This document shows, piece after piece, positions 26,637 to 35,996 of a stretch of DNA of 64,000 bases (its first letter is position 1; every line of letters begins with the position of its first letter). Origin of the DNA: Mycobacteroides chelonae CCUG 47445 (lineage in GTDB: Bacteria; Actinomycetota; Actinomycetes; Mycobacteriales; Mycobacteriaceae); NCBI RefSeq assembly GCF_001632805.1, contig NZ_CP007220.1, forward strand, positions 4,898,001 through 4,962,000, in the 5' to 3' direction. The translations under genes were made by a program, and so were the position numbers. The notes beneath the pieces were generated by a model, which was given only the letters and a program-made list of their open reading frames with translations, searched no databases and was not told where the DNA came from.

Positions 26637-27386
26637 ATGCCTGTAGAGATCGAGAAGAACGACCGGATCTGCGTGATCCGGATGGACCGGCCCGCGAAGC
26701 GCAACGCGATCAATCCAGAGATGACCCTGGCACTGGACGCCGCCCTCAACGACTTCGAAGACGATCCGACCCTGTGGGTGGCCGTGCTGACCGGTTACCG
26801 CGAGGGATTTTGTGCGGGCACCGATCTCGCCGAGACATCCGGCCCGCGCACCACTCGCGGCGGAGAGTACGGAGTGATCCGGCGCGCGCGCCGTAAGCCG
26901 CTGATCGCCGCCGTCGAAGGAATGGCCCTGGGCGGCGGCATGGAGATCGTGCTGGCGTGCGATCTGGTAGTGGCGTCCGCGTCAGCCACCTTCGGACTGC
27001 CCGAGGCCCGCCGGGGAGTGATCGCTACCTGCGGTGGCCTGTTCCGCGCGCAGCGGGCGCTGCCTCTGAACATCGCGCGGCAGATACTGCTCACCGGCGA
27101 TCCGATAACGGCGGATCGTGCCTACCAGCTGGGGCTGGTGAATGAGGTGACCGAAAGCGGCTCGGCCCTGGAGTCTGCGATCGCGTTAGCCCAACGGATC
27201 GTGCTCAATTCGCCTGTCTCTGTTCAAGAAAGTCTACTCGCGACGCACAAGGCATTCGAGAAGGCAGATGACGCCGGATGGGCCGACACCGAGACGGCGT
27301 TCGAGGCGGTGCTGCAGTCCGCGGACATGGCAGAGGGAATCACCGCGTTCTTCGAACGCCGCCCACCTCAATGGACGGGCAAGTAG
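26637..27386 (+). CDS. Enoyl-CoA hydratase/isomerase (crotonase) family protein
   Basis: The protein is 249 aa from ATG 26637 (ATG 26625 is an alternative four codons earlier). Crotonase landmarks are present: RPAKRNAIN near the N-terminus, the oxyanion segment GFCAGTDL, and the second loop EGMALGGGMEIVLACDL. Position-specific catalytic Glu residues are compatible with hydratase activity (E in LPEARRGVIA). The neighbours are not a beta-oxidation set. It is convergent with the GH6 gene. Confidence 0.9.
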   Translation: MPVEIEKNDRICVIRMDRPAKRNAINPEMTLALDAALNDFEDDPTLWVAVLTGYREGFCAGTDLAETSGPRTTRGGEYGVIRRARRKPLIAAVEGMALGGGMEIVLACDLVVASASATFGLPEARRGVIATCGGLFRAQRALPLNIARQILLTGDPITADRAYQLGLVNEVTESGSALESAIALAQRIVLNSPVSVQESLLATHKAFEKADDAGWADTETAFEAVLQSADMAEGITAFFERRPPQWTGK

Positions 27387-27395
27387 CCCAATCTC

Positions 27396-28352
27396 TTATC
27401 GGCCCGCGTTACGCGCCAGATCGATCGCGAACTGGTTCACGAAGGTGCCAGCCCGAGGGTCCCCGCGGTCGCATGACCCGTCAGACTCCCCGGGACGCTT
27501 GACCCACAGGTAGGCATCGACGTTCGGGCTCGCGGTGGCCGTCGTGGGCGCAGTGCCCAACGCGCGACCGCTGGGATTGCACCAGTAGAGAGCATCCGCG
27601 GTGGGGCCCGCTCCATTACGCGAGGTATCGATCACGTAATGCGCGCCATTCGTCATTCCCGAAATCGCATCGCCGTAACCGATTTCTTCATCCGTGGTGA
27701 AGAAGTTCGCGGTGTTGAGGCTGAAGCCTCGGGCCTTTCCGACGCCGACATCGTTGAGTCTGGCCGCCATCACGTCGGCACTCACCCACCGCGAGTGGCC
27801 GCCGTCGACATAGAGGGCCGTGGCCGGGTTACGGGTCAACGTGTCGACGGCATAGCGCATCAGCTCGAAGCGTTCCTGGCGTTGACCGGGCGACAGACAG
27901 TCCGCCATGGCCAGGGCATCCGGTTCGAGGATGATTACCGCCGGCCCTGAACCCACGGCCGATGCGACGCCGTCGATCCATCCCCGATAGGCATCGGCGG
28001 ATCCGAAACCGCCGGCGGCGAAACTGCCGCAGTCGCGGTGGGGGATTGCGTAGAGCGCCAGCACCGGGGTGGCGCCGGAGGCCTGCGCCGCGCTGATGTA
28101 CTTCGCGTCCACGCTGGGAGTCGACACATTGTCCATCCAGTACGCCTGCGGCGTGTTGGCGATGGCCGTCAGCTCAGGGCTCCCGGCGCCCTGTGCGGCA
28201 CGCATGGCTGCCGAGTTCGGGTTGACGTAGAACCCTTGACCGTCCAAAGGGTTGTCCGCACGCGCCACCGGGCCCACGAAGAGGCCCAGGCACATCACGG
28301 CCAGCAGGGGAGCGATCCGTCGCGCGAGGACACCAGCAGCTGAGGAAATCAC
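27396..28352 (-). CDS. Secreted glycoside hydrolase family 6 (endoglucanase-type cellulase)
   Basis: The protein is 318 aa from a GTG start. A signal peptide (LLAVMCLGLFVGPVARA) precedes a GH6 domain: GFYVNPNSAA near the N-terminus, LALYAIPHRDCGSFAAGG with the catalytic region, ILEPDALA, LYVDGGHSRW, and C-terminal WVKRPGESDGSC. Cys residues are positioned to form the conserved disulfides. GH6 enzymes cleave beta-1,4-glucan. Mycobacteria keep such cellulases, possibly to remodel their own cellulose-like extracellular matrix. No carbohydrate-binding module is present. Confidence 0.92.
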   Translation of the reverse strand: MISSAAGVLARRIAPLLAVMCLGLFVGPVARADNPLDGQGFYVNPNSAAMRAAQGAGSPELTAIANTPQAYWMDNVSTPSVDAKYISAAQASGATPVLALYAIPHRDCGSFAAGGFGSADAYRGWIDGVASAVGSGPAVIILEPDALAMADCLSPGQRQERFELMRYAVDTLTRNPATALYVDGGHSRWVSADVMAARLNDVGVGKARGFSLNTANFFTTDEEIGYGDAISGMTNGAHYVIDTSRNGAGPTADALYWCNPSGRALGTAPTTATASPNVDAYLWVKRPGESDGSCDRGDPRAGTFVNQFAIDLARNAGR

Positions 28353-28414
28353 CTCAGAAAAATAGCCTCAGCACCTCAACAAGCGCCATTCGGCCCAGTG
28401 GCGATCCGCGGAAG

Positions 28415-28672
28415 CTACCTATCCATCGTGTGTGGAGGATCGTCGACTTCCTGCTTGTCTTCACAGGCGCCCAACGCGTTGACCAGTACACAGTTGTCCC
28501 CGCTGTCCTGCTGGTTGGGAGGGAGTTCCTCGCAATCGCCGACTTCGTTGACCCTCTCGCACATCACGCGAGCGGTAGGCGCCGCGTACGCCGCGGGGGC
28601 CGAGACCTGAAAAGCACCCGCGATCACGGCGGCAAAGGCCGCGGTCACGACACCTCTCATGATGGCTGCCAC
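28415..28672 (-). CDS. Small secreted Cys-containing protein
   Basis: The protein is 85 aa from the GTG at 28672, which has GGGAGGG 5 nt upstream (a longer frame to 28702 lacks a ribosome site). A signal peptide (MRGVVTAAFAAVIAGAFQVS...AYA) leads to a ~55-residue acidic mature part with four Cys (MCERVNEVGDCEEL, DNCVLVNALGACED), probably two disulfides. The two halves look like a degenerate repeat (C-x3-N-x3-x-C). The function is unknown. Confidence 0.72.
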   Translation of the reverse strand: MAAIMRGVVTAAFAAVIAGAFQVSAPAAYAAPTARVMCERVNEVGDCEELPPNQQDSGDNCVLVNALGACEDKQEVDDPPHTMDR

Positions 28673-28885
28673 AGTGCCCTCCCTTCTTTGTACGGGCACC
28701 ACCCCCGACCACCGTTTCTCAGCGACAACAACGGCAAATACGGGCGGTGACCACCCATTTTACAAACTAATGATCGCTCCAACGAGGGTTTCGGATATGG
28801 ATCGGCGACCAACTACCCAGGACCTGCGCGCTAGGGTGCTTCCGTCGGCCTCAGCGAACAGGCCGGTAGAAAAGTTGGACACCTC

Positions 28886-29914
28886 ATGACTGCACCAGCA
28901 GAAGCGTCGGCACTCGAAGCACGCGTCGGCCACTACTACCAGATGGACGGCCCCTACCTGGTGGGCCGGGAGAAGGTGCGCGAGTACGCCCGCGCGGTGC
29001 AGGACTACCACCCCGCCCACTGGGACGAGGGCGCCGCCGCGGCGCTCGGCTATTCCGGTCTGGTGGCACCGTTGACGTTCACGTCGACCCCGGCCATGGC
29101 CTGTAACCGGCGCATGTTCGAGTCCGTGGTCGTCGGGTACGACACCTACCTGCAGACCGAAGAGGTCTTTGAACAGCACCGCCCGATCGTGGCCGGTGAC
29201 GAGCTGCACATCGACGTGGAACTGACCTCGGTGCGCCGGGTTGCGGGCAGAGACCTGATTACCGTGACCAACACCTTCACCGACACGGCGGGCGATCGCG
29301 TCCACACCCTGCACACCACCGTCGTCGGGATCACCGCCGACGAAATCAATCCGGGCACGATGGCGGCCGTGCAGAGAGCGATGATGCACGACGTCGACTT
29401 CTCTGGCATCGGGGTAGCCGCCGAGGCCTACGAGAAGACCGTCCGGCCCGAGGGCGAGGTTCGGATCGCCGCGGACACCAGCCGCGCACCGGGCACGCCA
29501 TCCTTCGACGACGTGCAGGTCGGCGACGAGCTACCGGTGCACCACACCCGACTGTCCCGAGGCGACCTGGTGAACTACGCCGGTGTGGCGGGCGATGCCA
29601 ACCCGATCCACTGGGACGAAGACATCGCCAAACTGGCGGGACTGCCCGATGTGATCGCACACGGCATGCTGACCATGGGATTGGGTGCCGGATTCTTCTC
29701 GGTCTGGTCGGGCGACCCGGGTGCGGTGACCCGTTACGCGGTGCGACTGTCCGCACCGGCCATTGTGTCGTCCGCCGAAGGCGCGGACATCGAGTTCTGC
29801 GGCAAGATCAAATCGCTGGATCCGGAAACCCGCACCGGCGTCATCGTCGTCACCGCGAAGTCCAGCGGTAAGAAGATCTTTGGTCTGGCGACGTTGAACG
29901 TCCGCTTCGGCTGA
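28886..29914 (+). CDS. Fused (3R)-hydroxyacyl dehydratase, HadA/HadB-like double hotdog
   Basis: The protein is 342 aa. Residues ~15-155 form an N-terminal MaoC-like domain without a complete catalytic motif, as in HadA. Residues ~205-342 form a second hotdog with the hydratase-2 motif D237-x4-H242 (GDANPIHWDE) and IAHGMLTMGLG, as in HadB. In FAS-II, HadA and HadB are separate subunits that dehydrate 3-hydroxyacyl-ACP. Here both are in one chain, a known variant in mycobacteria. It is monocistronic and convergent with the ABC-F gene. Confidence 0.92.
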   Translation: MTAPAEASALEARVGHYYQMDGPYLVGREKVREYARAVQDYHPAHWDEGAAAALGYSGLVAPLTFTSTPAMACNRRMFESVVVGYDTYLQTEEVFEQHRPIVAGDELHIDVELTSVRRVAGRDLITVTNTFTDTAGDRVHTLHTTVVGITADEINPGTMAAVQRAMMHDVDFSGIGVAAEAYEKTVRPEGEVRIAADTSRAPGTPSFDDVQVGDELPVHHTRLSRGDLVNYAGVAGDANPIHWDEDIAKLAGLPDVIAHGMLTMGLGAGFFSVWSGDPGAVTRYAVRLSAPAIVSSAEGADIEFCGKIKSLDPETRTGVIVVTAKSSGKKIFGLATLNVRFG

Positions 29915-29924
29915 TCTGACGGCG

Positions 29925-31589
29925 CTAGAGCTCTGTCACGCGTCCGTTGTCGACCCTCCATAAACGATCCAGCCGAACGTTCTGCAACATCCGGCGATCA
30001 TGTGTCACGAGCAGCAGCGCACCGTCATAGGCCTCGAGCGCCTGCTCGAGCTGCTCGATGGCGGCAAGGTCGAGGTGGTTGGTCGGCTCGTCCAGAACCA
30101 ACACATTGGTTCCGCACGCCTGCAGCAGCGCGAGACCGGCACGGGTGCGCTCACCGGGTGAGAGCTCGTCGACCGGGCGCTCCACATGATCGGCGCGCAG
30201 CCCGAACTTGGCGAGCAGGGTGCGTACATCGGCTGTCGACCATGACGACAACCGCTGCTCGAAGCGGTCCACAAGCCGATCCGAGCCGGTGAAATCGCCA
30301 CGCGCCTGGTCGATCTCGCCGATCGAGACATTTGCTCCCAGGCTCGCACGGCCCTCATCGGGTTGCAGACGTCCCAACAGCAGCCGCAGCAGCGTGGACT
30401 TTCCTGCCCCATTGGGCCCCGTGATCCCGACCCGTTCACCGGCATCAACCTGAAGGGAGACCGGGCCGAGAACAAAGTCGCCTTGCCGCACAACAGCATT
30501 GGCCAGGGTCGCAACAACCGAACTCGACCGGGGTGCGGCGCCGATAGTGAACTCGAGCACCCATTCCTTGCGGGGCTCGACCACCTCTTCCAGACGGGCG
30601 ATTCGGCTCTCCATCTGGCGAACCTTCTGTGCCTGCTTCTCGCTGGATTCGGAGGCCGCCCGGCGCCGGATCTTGTCGTTGTCGGGAGCCTTGCGCATCG
30701 CGTTGCGCACACCCTGGCTCGACCATTCCCGCTGAGTGCGTGCGCGCGCCACCAGGTCGGCCTTTTTCTCGGCGAACTCTTCATATTGTTCGCGCCGGTG
30801 GCGCCTGCCAACCTCACGCTCTTCCAGATAGCTTTCGTAACCGCCACCGAACACTGTGGTGGTGTTCTGGGCAAGGTCCAGTTCGAGGACGTGGGTGACG
30901 CTGCGGGCCAGAAACTCGCGGTCGTGGCTCACCAACACCACACCACCGCGAAGATCGCGGACGAAGTCCTCCAGCCGAGCCAGTCCGTCCAGGTCGAGAT
31001 CGTTTGTCGGCTCATCGAGCAAGACAATGTCGAACCGCGAGAGCACCAGGGCCGCCAGTCCAACACGTGCCGCCTGCCCACCCGACAAGGAAGTCATCAA
31101 GGTCGACTCCGGCCGCACCGTATCCAGACCGAGGCCCAGATCGGCCAGCGCCGCCGGCAACCGCTCGTCGAGGTCCGCCGCCCCAGAGGCGAGCCAACGA
31201 TCAAACGACGCGGAGTAGGCCTCGGACAGATCGGCCTCCAACAGGCCCTGCCGGGGGTCGGACAGCGCCGCGGCCGCGGCCTCCATGGTCTGAGTGGCAT
31301 CGGTACACCCGGTGCGGCGGGCAATATAGGCCGCGACGGTTTCGCCGGGGAGGCGCTCATGCTCCTGCGGTAACCAGCCGATGAACGCGTCGGCCGGAGC
31401 AACGCTGACCACACCTTCGAGTGGTTCTAAATCCCCGGCGAGGATTCGCAAAAGGGTGCTCTTGCCGGCGCCGTTGGCGCCCACGACTCCGATCACGTCC
31501 CCCGGCGCAACGGTTACGTCGAGCCCCTCGAAGAGGGTGCGGTGGGCGAATCCGCCGGCCACATTTTTCGCGACAAGCGTTGCCGTCAT
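29925..31589 (-). CDS. ABC-F family ATPase (translation factor or ribosome-protection type)
   Basis: The protein is 554 aa with two ABC cassettes and no membrane domain. Walker A sites are GANGAGKST (near residue 37) and GPNGAGKST (near 390). Signatures are LSGGQ and LSPGE, and Walker B motifs are VLLDEPTNDLD and LVLDEPTNHLD. Between them is the ABC-F linker, a charged coiled coil (RRHRREQYEEFAEKKADLV...). Members act on ribosomes, either as housekeeping factors or as antibiotic-resistance proteins. Sequence alone does not choose between these roles. It diverges by 69 bp from the DUF1906 gene. Confidence 0.93.
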   Translation of the reverse strand: MTATLVAKNVAGGFAHRTLFEGLDVTVAPGDVIGVVGANGAGKSTLLRILAGDLEPLEGVVSVAPADAFIGWLPQEHERLPGETVAAYIARRTGCTDATQTMEAAAAALSDPRQGLLEADLSEAYSASFDRWLASGAADLDERLPAALADLGLGLDTVRPESTLMTSLSGGQAARVGLAALVLSRFDIVLLDEPTNDLDLDGLARLEDFVRDLRGGVVLVSHDREFLARSVTHVLELDLAQNTTTVFGGGYESYLEEREVGRRHRREQYEEFAEKKADLVARARTQREWSSQGVRNAMRKAPDNDKIRRRAASESSEKQAQKVRQMESRIARLEEVVEPRKEWVLEFTIGAAPRSSSVVATLANAVVRQGDFVLGPVSLQVDAGERVGITGPNGAGKSTLLRLLLGRLQPDEGRASLGANVSIGEIDQARGDFTGSDRLVDRFEQRLSSWSTADVRTLLAKFGLRADHVERPVDELSPGERTRAGLALLQACGTNVLVLDEPTNHLDLAAIEQLEQALEAYDGALLLVTHDRRMLQNVRLDRLWRVDNGRVTEL

Positions 31590-31658
31590 GGCTTCATCGT
31601 CGCATCATCACGATGCAAGAGAACCCGCGCGCCCGTACCGGACCGATACCATCGCGCC

Positions 31659-32423
31659 ATGCACCGGCCGGTTTCGAGACGCGATGCCCTTCGATACACC
31701 TTGGCCGCGCCGATCCTCGCGGGCCTTCCGATGGTCCTGGCACCGAGTGCCTCCGCGGACGGGCTCAGACTCATCGACTTCACCGAACGGCTGGTGACCC
31801 CCGAACAGATCAAATCCGCCGGCTACGCGGGTGCGCTCGTCTATGTATCCGAGTTGCGGCCGGGAGCCACCTTTGACTTCAAACCCGTCACCCGCGACTA
31901 CACCGCCGGGTTACGTGCCGCCGGACTGCACATCGTCAGCTGCTACCAGTACGGCAAGCCAGGATGGCCCACTCCGTCCGACTTCACCCGCGGCTACGAC
32001 GGCGGCGTTGCCGATGCCCAGACCGCCCTGCGGCTACACGGGGCCGCAGACGGGCCCGATACTGCACCGATCTTCTTCAGCGTTGACGAGGACATCGACC
32101 AAAACACCTGGAAAACACTTGCAGTCCAATGGTTCCGGGGTATCAATTCGGTGCTCGGCGTTCGCCGTACCGGTATTTATGGTCACGCCCGGGCGTGCGG
32201 ATGGGCCATCGGCGACGGCGTCATCGGGCATTCCACGACCGGCGGTTACCGCTGGGCCTGGCAGACACGAGCCTGGTCAGGTGGGGCACGTGAGCCAGCA
32301 GCCGTGCTGTACCAGACCGCAGTGAACACCGCGTCGAACCCCGGCCCACTGATCGGTGACGTCCACGTGGACGTAGACGATGTGCTGGCAACCGATTTCG
32401 GCCAGTGGGACTTGAGCCGATAG
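31659..32423 (+). CDS. Tat-exported DUF1906 (Rv2525c-like) glycoside-hydrolase-fold protein, copy 1
   Basis: The protein is 254 aa from ATG 31659. The Tat signal is HRPVSRRDALRYTLAAPILA. The mature part, starting LIDFTERLVTPEQIKSAGY, is DUF1906, a TIM-barrel related to GH25-type hydrolases, with conserved acidic residues (FFSVDEDID, VHVDVDDVL) and NSVLGVRRTGIYG. The M. tuberculosis relative Rv2525c is Tat-exported and linked to cell-wall properties. A second gene of the same family lies at 47529-48341 in this window. It diverges from the ABC-F gene. Confidence 0.9.
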   Translation: MHRPVSRRDALRYTLAAPILAGLPMVLAPSASADGLRLIDFTERLVTPEQIKSAGYAGALVYVSELRPGATFDFKPVTRDYTAGLRAAGLHIVSCYQYGKPGWPTPSDFTRGYDGGVADAQTALRLHGAADGPDTAPIFFSVDEDIDQNTWKTLAVQWFRGINSVLGVRRTGIYGHARACGWAIGDGVIGHSTTGGYRWAWQTRAWSGGAREPAAVLYQTAVNTASNPGPLIGDVHVDVDDVLATDFGQWDLSR

Positions 32424-32480
32424 CGATCTCGCACCGCGGCCGAACCAGATTTGCCACGGAGGGACGCCCCCACATCGAAG

Positions 32481-32499
32481 GAAGGTTACGCTAACCTTC
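32481..32499 (+). promoter_or_regulatory. IdeR-type iron box upstream of the PPE gene
   Basis: GAAGGTTACGCTAACCTTC is a near-perfect palindrome that matches the 19-bp mycobacterial IdeR consensus at 14 positions by eye, including the full central GGTTA...CTAACC core. It lies 148 bp before the PPE start and 58 bp after the DUF1906 stop. IdeR represses such genes when iron is plentiful. Confidence 0.75.
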
Positions 32500-32646
32500 A
32501 TTGGCTGGCCCGATCTCACAGGCGGCCAGCAGCACTGGAGAGGAGACGCCAGGCTGCACGCGTGTGGCCCTGGAAATCGGTCAGATGATGCGTTGTGAAA
32601 CTGATTCCCCCACAGTCGGTCCGGTCGACCGCACAGGCAACAGGTC

Positions 32647-34158
32647 ATGACGGCTCCGGTATGGATGGCGGCACCTCCAGAAGTGCATTCGGCCCTACTC
32701 AGCAGCGGCCCCGGCCCGGGGTCTCTACTCGCCGCGGCATACGCCTGGCGCTCGTTGAGCACTGAATACTCCGCGGCGGCAACCGAACTCACTACGACGT
32801 TGGGCACGGTACAAAGCGGCCCCTGGATCGGCTCCAGCGCCGATCAATACCAGGCGGCGCATGTTCCATACCTCAGCTGGTTACAGCAGACCAGTACCGT
32901 CAGCGCCGGAGTGGCTGCCCAGACCGAGACGGCAGCCACGGCCTACTCCGAGGCGCTGGCCACCATGCCCACCCTTGCCGAGCTCGCCGCGAATCACGCG
33001 GCGCATGGGGCGCTTACCGCCACCAATTTCTTTGGTATCAACACCATTCCGATCGCCGTCAACGAGGCCGACTACATCCGGATGTGGATACAGGCCGCGA
33101 CCGTGATGAGCACCTACCAGGCCGTCTCCGAAACTTCGGTGACCACAGCACCGCCGACCCTCCCGTCACCGGCAGTGCTCTCGCCAGAAAGTGGTCGCAC
33201 CGCGCGGGCCGCGGCTCAGGATGCCACCAAGCCACCGCCCATCGTGCCCGATCCGAACGATCCCATCGAGATGTTGCTGGCGAACTCCCAACACTTCCTG
33301 GGGATGTATCGTGCGTTGAAGGGACTGATTACCGACCCGGTCGGCACCATCATCCAGATCATCATCGACTTCTCCACCAATCCGGCCGCAGCCCTGGTTA
33401 CCTGGCAGCCGCTGTTCTTCGTATTCGCCTATGCCGCAACGTTTGGTGTGATGGGAACACCTATCTACGCCGCAATCTTGGGCCCCGCGGCGGGTATCTC
33501 TCTGCCGCTCGCCATCACCTTGGGCAGCCTCTCTCAGATGCCTGCGGCGCCACCTGCCGATGTCGCCGCGGAGGTCGTCCATCCCCGTGCCGACCAGCCG
33601 AACGCTGTCGCGATGAGTGGTGGCACGGTGACCACGGCGAGCTCGGCCGCACCTCCCCCACCATCCACCTCCACGGTGACTCCCACCTCTGCCCCGGCTC
33701 CCGCCACCCCACCACCCGCGGGCGCAGAAGGACTCGGATACGCCGTTCGGGGGGACGGCCCCGGATTCGGGTTCGGGCCAACCATGGGCCAGAGCATTGG
33801 CGCCGCGGCCCAGGCCCCGAGCAGTGCCGTGGCGGCTGCGGCCGCACTGGCCTGCAACCCCGGAAAGTCCAAGAGCCGCAGGCGCCGTCGCGGAACCGCA
33901 GAGGACCGCGGGTACCGTCACGAGTACGCCACCCTGGACAACGACATCGCCGTCGACACCGCCACCGGCGATCCACTGACGGTGAGCGCCTCGCGTACAG
34001 GCGTGGGGAGGCTCGGCTTCGCCGGTGTGCGCACCACATCAGCACCTGCCGAAGCCGCCGGACTCACCACCCTCGCCGGAGACTCCCCCGAAAGCCGGGT
34101 TACCCCCATGCTCCCGGGAACGTGGAACACCACGGAAGACGGCGGCGAAACCCGCTGA
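32647..34158 (+). CDS. PPE-family protein (solitary, no PE partner)
   Basis: The protein is 503 aa. The N-terminal PPE domain spans ~1-175 with the P10-P11-E12 motif and W60-x-G62 turn ([12 protein letters not shown]). A membrane-like hydrophobic region follows at ~255-300 ([20 protein letters not shown]), then a Pro/Ser/Thr-rich stretch, Gly-rich GPGFGFGP, a basic patch (SKSRRRRRG, ~417-425) and an acidic tail. PPE proteins normally pair with PE proteins for ESX secretion, but no PE gene adjoins. The iron box upstream suggests iron-starvation expression, as known for M. tuberculosis PPE37. Export by ESX-3 or ESX-5 is inference. Confidence 0.92.
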   Translation: MTAPVWMAAPPEVHSALLSSGPGPGSLLAAAYAWRSLSTEYSAAATELTTTLGTVQSGPWIGSSADQYQAAHVPYLSWLQQTSTVSAGVAAQTETAATAYSEALATMPTLAELAANHAAHGALTATNFFGINTIPIAVNEADYIRMWIQAATVMSTYQAVSETSVTTAPPTLPSPAVLSPESGRTARAAAQDATKPPPIVPDPNDPIEMLLANSQHFLGMYRALKGLITDPVGTIIQIIIDFSTNPAAALVTWQPLFFVFAYAATFGVMGTPIYAAILGPAAGISLPLAITLGSLSQMPAAPPADVAAEVVHPRADQPNAVAMSGGTVTTASSAAPPPPSTSTVTPTSAPAPATPPPAGAEGLGYAVRGDGPGFGFGPTMGQSIGAAAQAPSSAVAAAAALACNPGKSKSRRRRRGTAEDRGYRHEYATLDNDIAVDTATGDPLTVSASRTGVGRLGFAGVRTTSAPAEAAGLTTLAGDSPESRVTPMLPGTWNTTEDGGETR

Positions 34159-34297
34159 TCTGGGCACCAACTACCGCACACACGTGCCGTTCGAAACATC
34201 TGCCCATTGTTCGTGTTTCGGAATCACATCGAGCGGGTATACCCCCGCCGTGAGGCCGAAGTGGCCGCTACGAACCTTGAGCAAGGAGAGCAGCATC

Positions 34298-34453
34298 ATG
34301 ATTATTTTGGGTGTTCTGCTGGCAGTCCTGGGGTATGTCTTGGCCGTCCCGATTCTCCAGACGGTTGGGATAATCCTGGTGGTGGCCGGTGCCGTCCTGT
34401 GGATCTTAGGGGCGGTGGGCAGGCCCGTCGCGGGTCGCAAGGTGTGGTTCTGA
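34298..34453 (+). CDS. 51-residue membrane protein (DUF6131-like)
   Basis: This short gene has its own ribosome site (AAGGAGAG, 7 nt before ATG 34298). The product starts MIILGVLLAVLGYVLAVPIL and consists of two membrane helices joined by a short turn, ending GRPVAGRKVWF. It matches the pattern of the tiny actinobacterial DUF6131 proteins as I remember them. The stop is immediately followed by the GTG of the DoxX-like gene (zero-base gap), so the two are translationally coupled. The function is unknown. Confidence 0.8.
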   Translation: MIILGVLLAVLGYVLAVPILQTVGIILVVAGAVLWILGAVGRPVAGRKVWF

Positions 34454-35245
34454 GTGTTGGTACGCCGCATTGCCCGTCCCATGCTCGGGTCCATATTCAT
34501 CGCTGCGGGGGCCGATGGCCTGCGTCATCCGGAGGCATCGGCCGCCGTCGCTGAACCACTGGTCAACGATCTTTTGGAGAACGCGCCCAGCTCAGCTACC
34601 CGCTACCTGCCACGAGACCCGAAGACCTACGTCCAAATACACGGGGCAGCACAGCTTGCCGCTGGTTTGGCCTTGGCCAGTGGAAGGCTTCCCCGGATAT
34701 CGGCATGGGTACTGGCAGGCACACTGGTCCCGGTGACCCTGGGCAGCAAGGCGTTCTGGCGCGAGACCGATCCTGCCCTCAAATTGCAGCAGAAGACGGA
34801 CTTCTGGAAGAACGTCTCAATCTTGGGCGGTCTGATCATCGCGGGCATCGATACTGAGGGGCGGCCCGGCTTATCGTGGCGCGCGCGCAGGGCAGCTAGC
34901 GATGCTGTCGCTGTGGTTACCTCTGCGCTCCCCGGAGTCGAAGACACTTCACAGTCGCTCCGCGCCAAGACGGTAGAGCTGGGAGAGGCGGCGCGCGAAA
35001 AGGTTCCCGTGATCGCCGAACACGCCCGCGAACGGAGTGCAGAGATCGCCGAGGCCGCGCAACGGCGAGGCGGTCAGCTGGCGGATATTGCGTCACGGCG
35101 GGGAAGTGAACTCGCGGAACGCATCTCAGAACACAGTGCCGAACTGGCCAGCGCGGCAGATAAGGGCCGGAAACAGATCGAGGCACTTGCCGCCGATCCG
35201 CCACCGAGACTCCGCAAGTTCGCCCGCACCTTCGGCCGACACTAG
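34454..35245 (+). CDS. DoxX-like membrane protein with amphipathic C-terminal repeats
   Basis: The protein is 263 aa from GTG 34454, directly abutting the preceding stop. The first ~135 residues are a four-helix DoxX-type domain (RPMLGSIFIAAGADGLRHP, then AAQLAAGLALASGRLPRIS and FWRETDPALKLQQKTDFWKNVSILGGL). Residues ~165-250 are a long amphipathic, Ala/Glu/Arg-rich helical tail with an 11-residue-like periodicity (REKVPVIAEHARERSAEIAE...). DoxX proteins are linked to redox and detoxification complexes. The tail is unusual and suggests membrane-surface or lipid binding. It overlaps the convergent TetR gene by 4 bp. Confidence 0.88.
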   Translation: MLVRRIARPMLGSIFIAAGADGLRHPEASAAVAEPLVNDLLENAPSSATRYLPRDPKTYVQIHGAAQLAAGLALASGRLPRISAWVLAGTLVPVTLGSKAFWRETDPALKLQQKTDFWKNVSILGGLIIAGIDTEGRPGLSWRARRAASDAVAVVTSALPGVEDTSQSLRAKTVELGEAAREKVPVIAEHARERSAEIAEAAQRRGGQLADIASRRGSELAERISEHSAELASAADKGRKQIEALAADPPPRLRKFARTFGRH

Positions 35246-35970
35246 CTGACGGCGAAGCCCATTCCACGCATGACGGTGTCCACGTGATCGTCATAGAGCG
35301 CATCGCTGTCTGTCACGAGATCCCGAAGGCTCCCGAAGATCTCGCCGGCGAGATACCCGGTGATGGATGTCCACGCCGAGATACCGATCCCGATGATCGC
35401 GGTGTCAGCCGATTCGTCCGACGTCGTTCCCAGCAGCGCAGCAAGAAGTGGCCCCGGAGCCAACGGGCGGAATGTAGTGCGTTGCGGCACCGCCTCTCCC
35501 GCCGCGACAGCGTTGAGATACGCACCCATAAAGGACACCATGACTTGCACAGCAGCAGGACCGGTCTCGGAGGGCTGCGCACGATATCCCGGGATGGGCG
35601 TACCGCTGAGCAATGCGAAATCTCCAGGATTGGCGAGCGCCCAGCGCCGAGCGGCGACGAACGCGGCGCGTACCCGGCCCGTCGCACTGCCCTGGTCCGC
35701 AGCTTCTTGCCCCTCGCTCATCGCTTCGGCAAGGGCGACATTGGCGTCAACGCACAATGCGGTAATCAGCGCCGCCTGCGTATCGAAGTAGCGGAACAAT
35801 GCTGCGGGTGCCATGCCCATTTCTCGGGAGATCGCCCGTAAGGACAGGGCACCGGTGCCGCCGTCGGCGAGCTGCTTTCTGGCGTGGGACTTGATCTCAT
35901 CCGTTGTCTGCGCACGCTGTCTAGCCCGCCTCGTGGCGGGGACATCCGCAGCATTCGTCGGGGTGGGCAC
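35242..35970 (-). CDS. TetR-family regulator with WHG-type C-terminal domain
   Basis: The protein is 242 aa from GTG. The HTH covers SHARKQLADGGTGALSLRAISREMGMAPAALFRYFDT. The C-terminal part (RVRAAFVAARRWALANPGDFALLSGTPIPGY) is the WHG-like effector domain found in many mycobacterial TetRs. It lies 26 bp downstream of the mycothiol-type enzyme gene on the same strand. The target is unknown. The ATATGACC palindrome at 37611 has no adjacent TetR gene, and this is one of the nearer candidates. Confidence 0.9.
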   Translation of the reverse strand: MPTPTNAADVPATRRARQRAQTTDEIKSHARKQLADGGTGALSLRAISREMGMAPAALFRYFDTQAALITALCVDANVALAEAMSEGQEAADQGSATGRVRAAFVAARRWALANPGDFALLSGTPIPGYRAQPSETGPAAVQVMVSFMGAYLNAVAAGEAVPQRTTFRPLAPGPLLAALLGTTSDESADTAIIGIGISAWTSITGYLAGEIFGSLRDLVTDSDALYDDHVDTVMRGMGFAVS

Positions 35971-35996
35971 GTGGCCAGTCTATGAATGCTGCGTGC

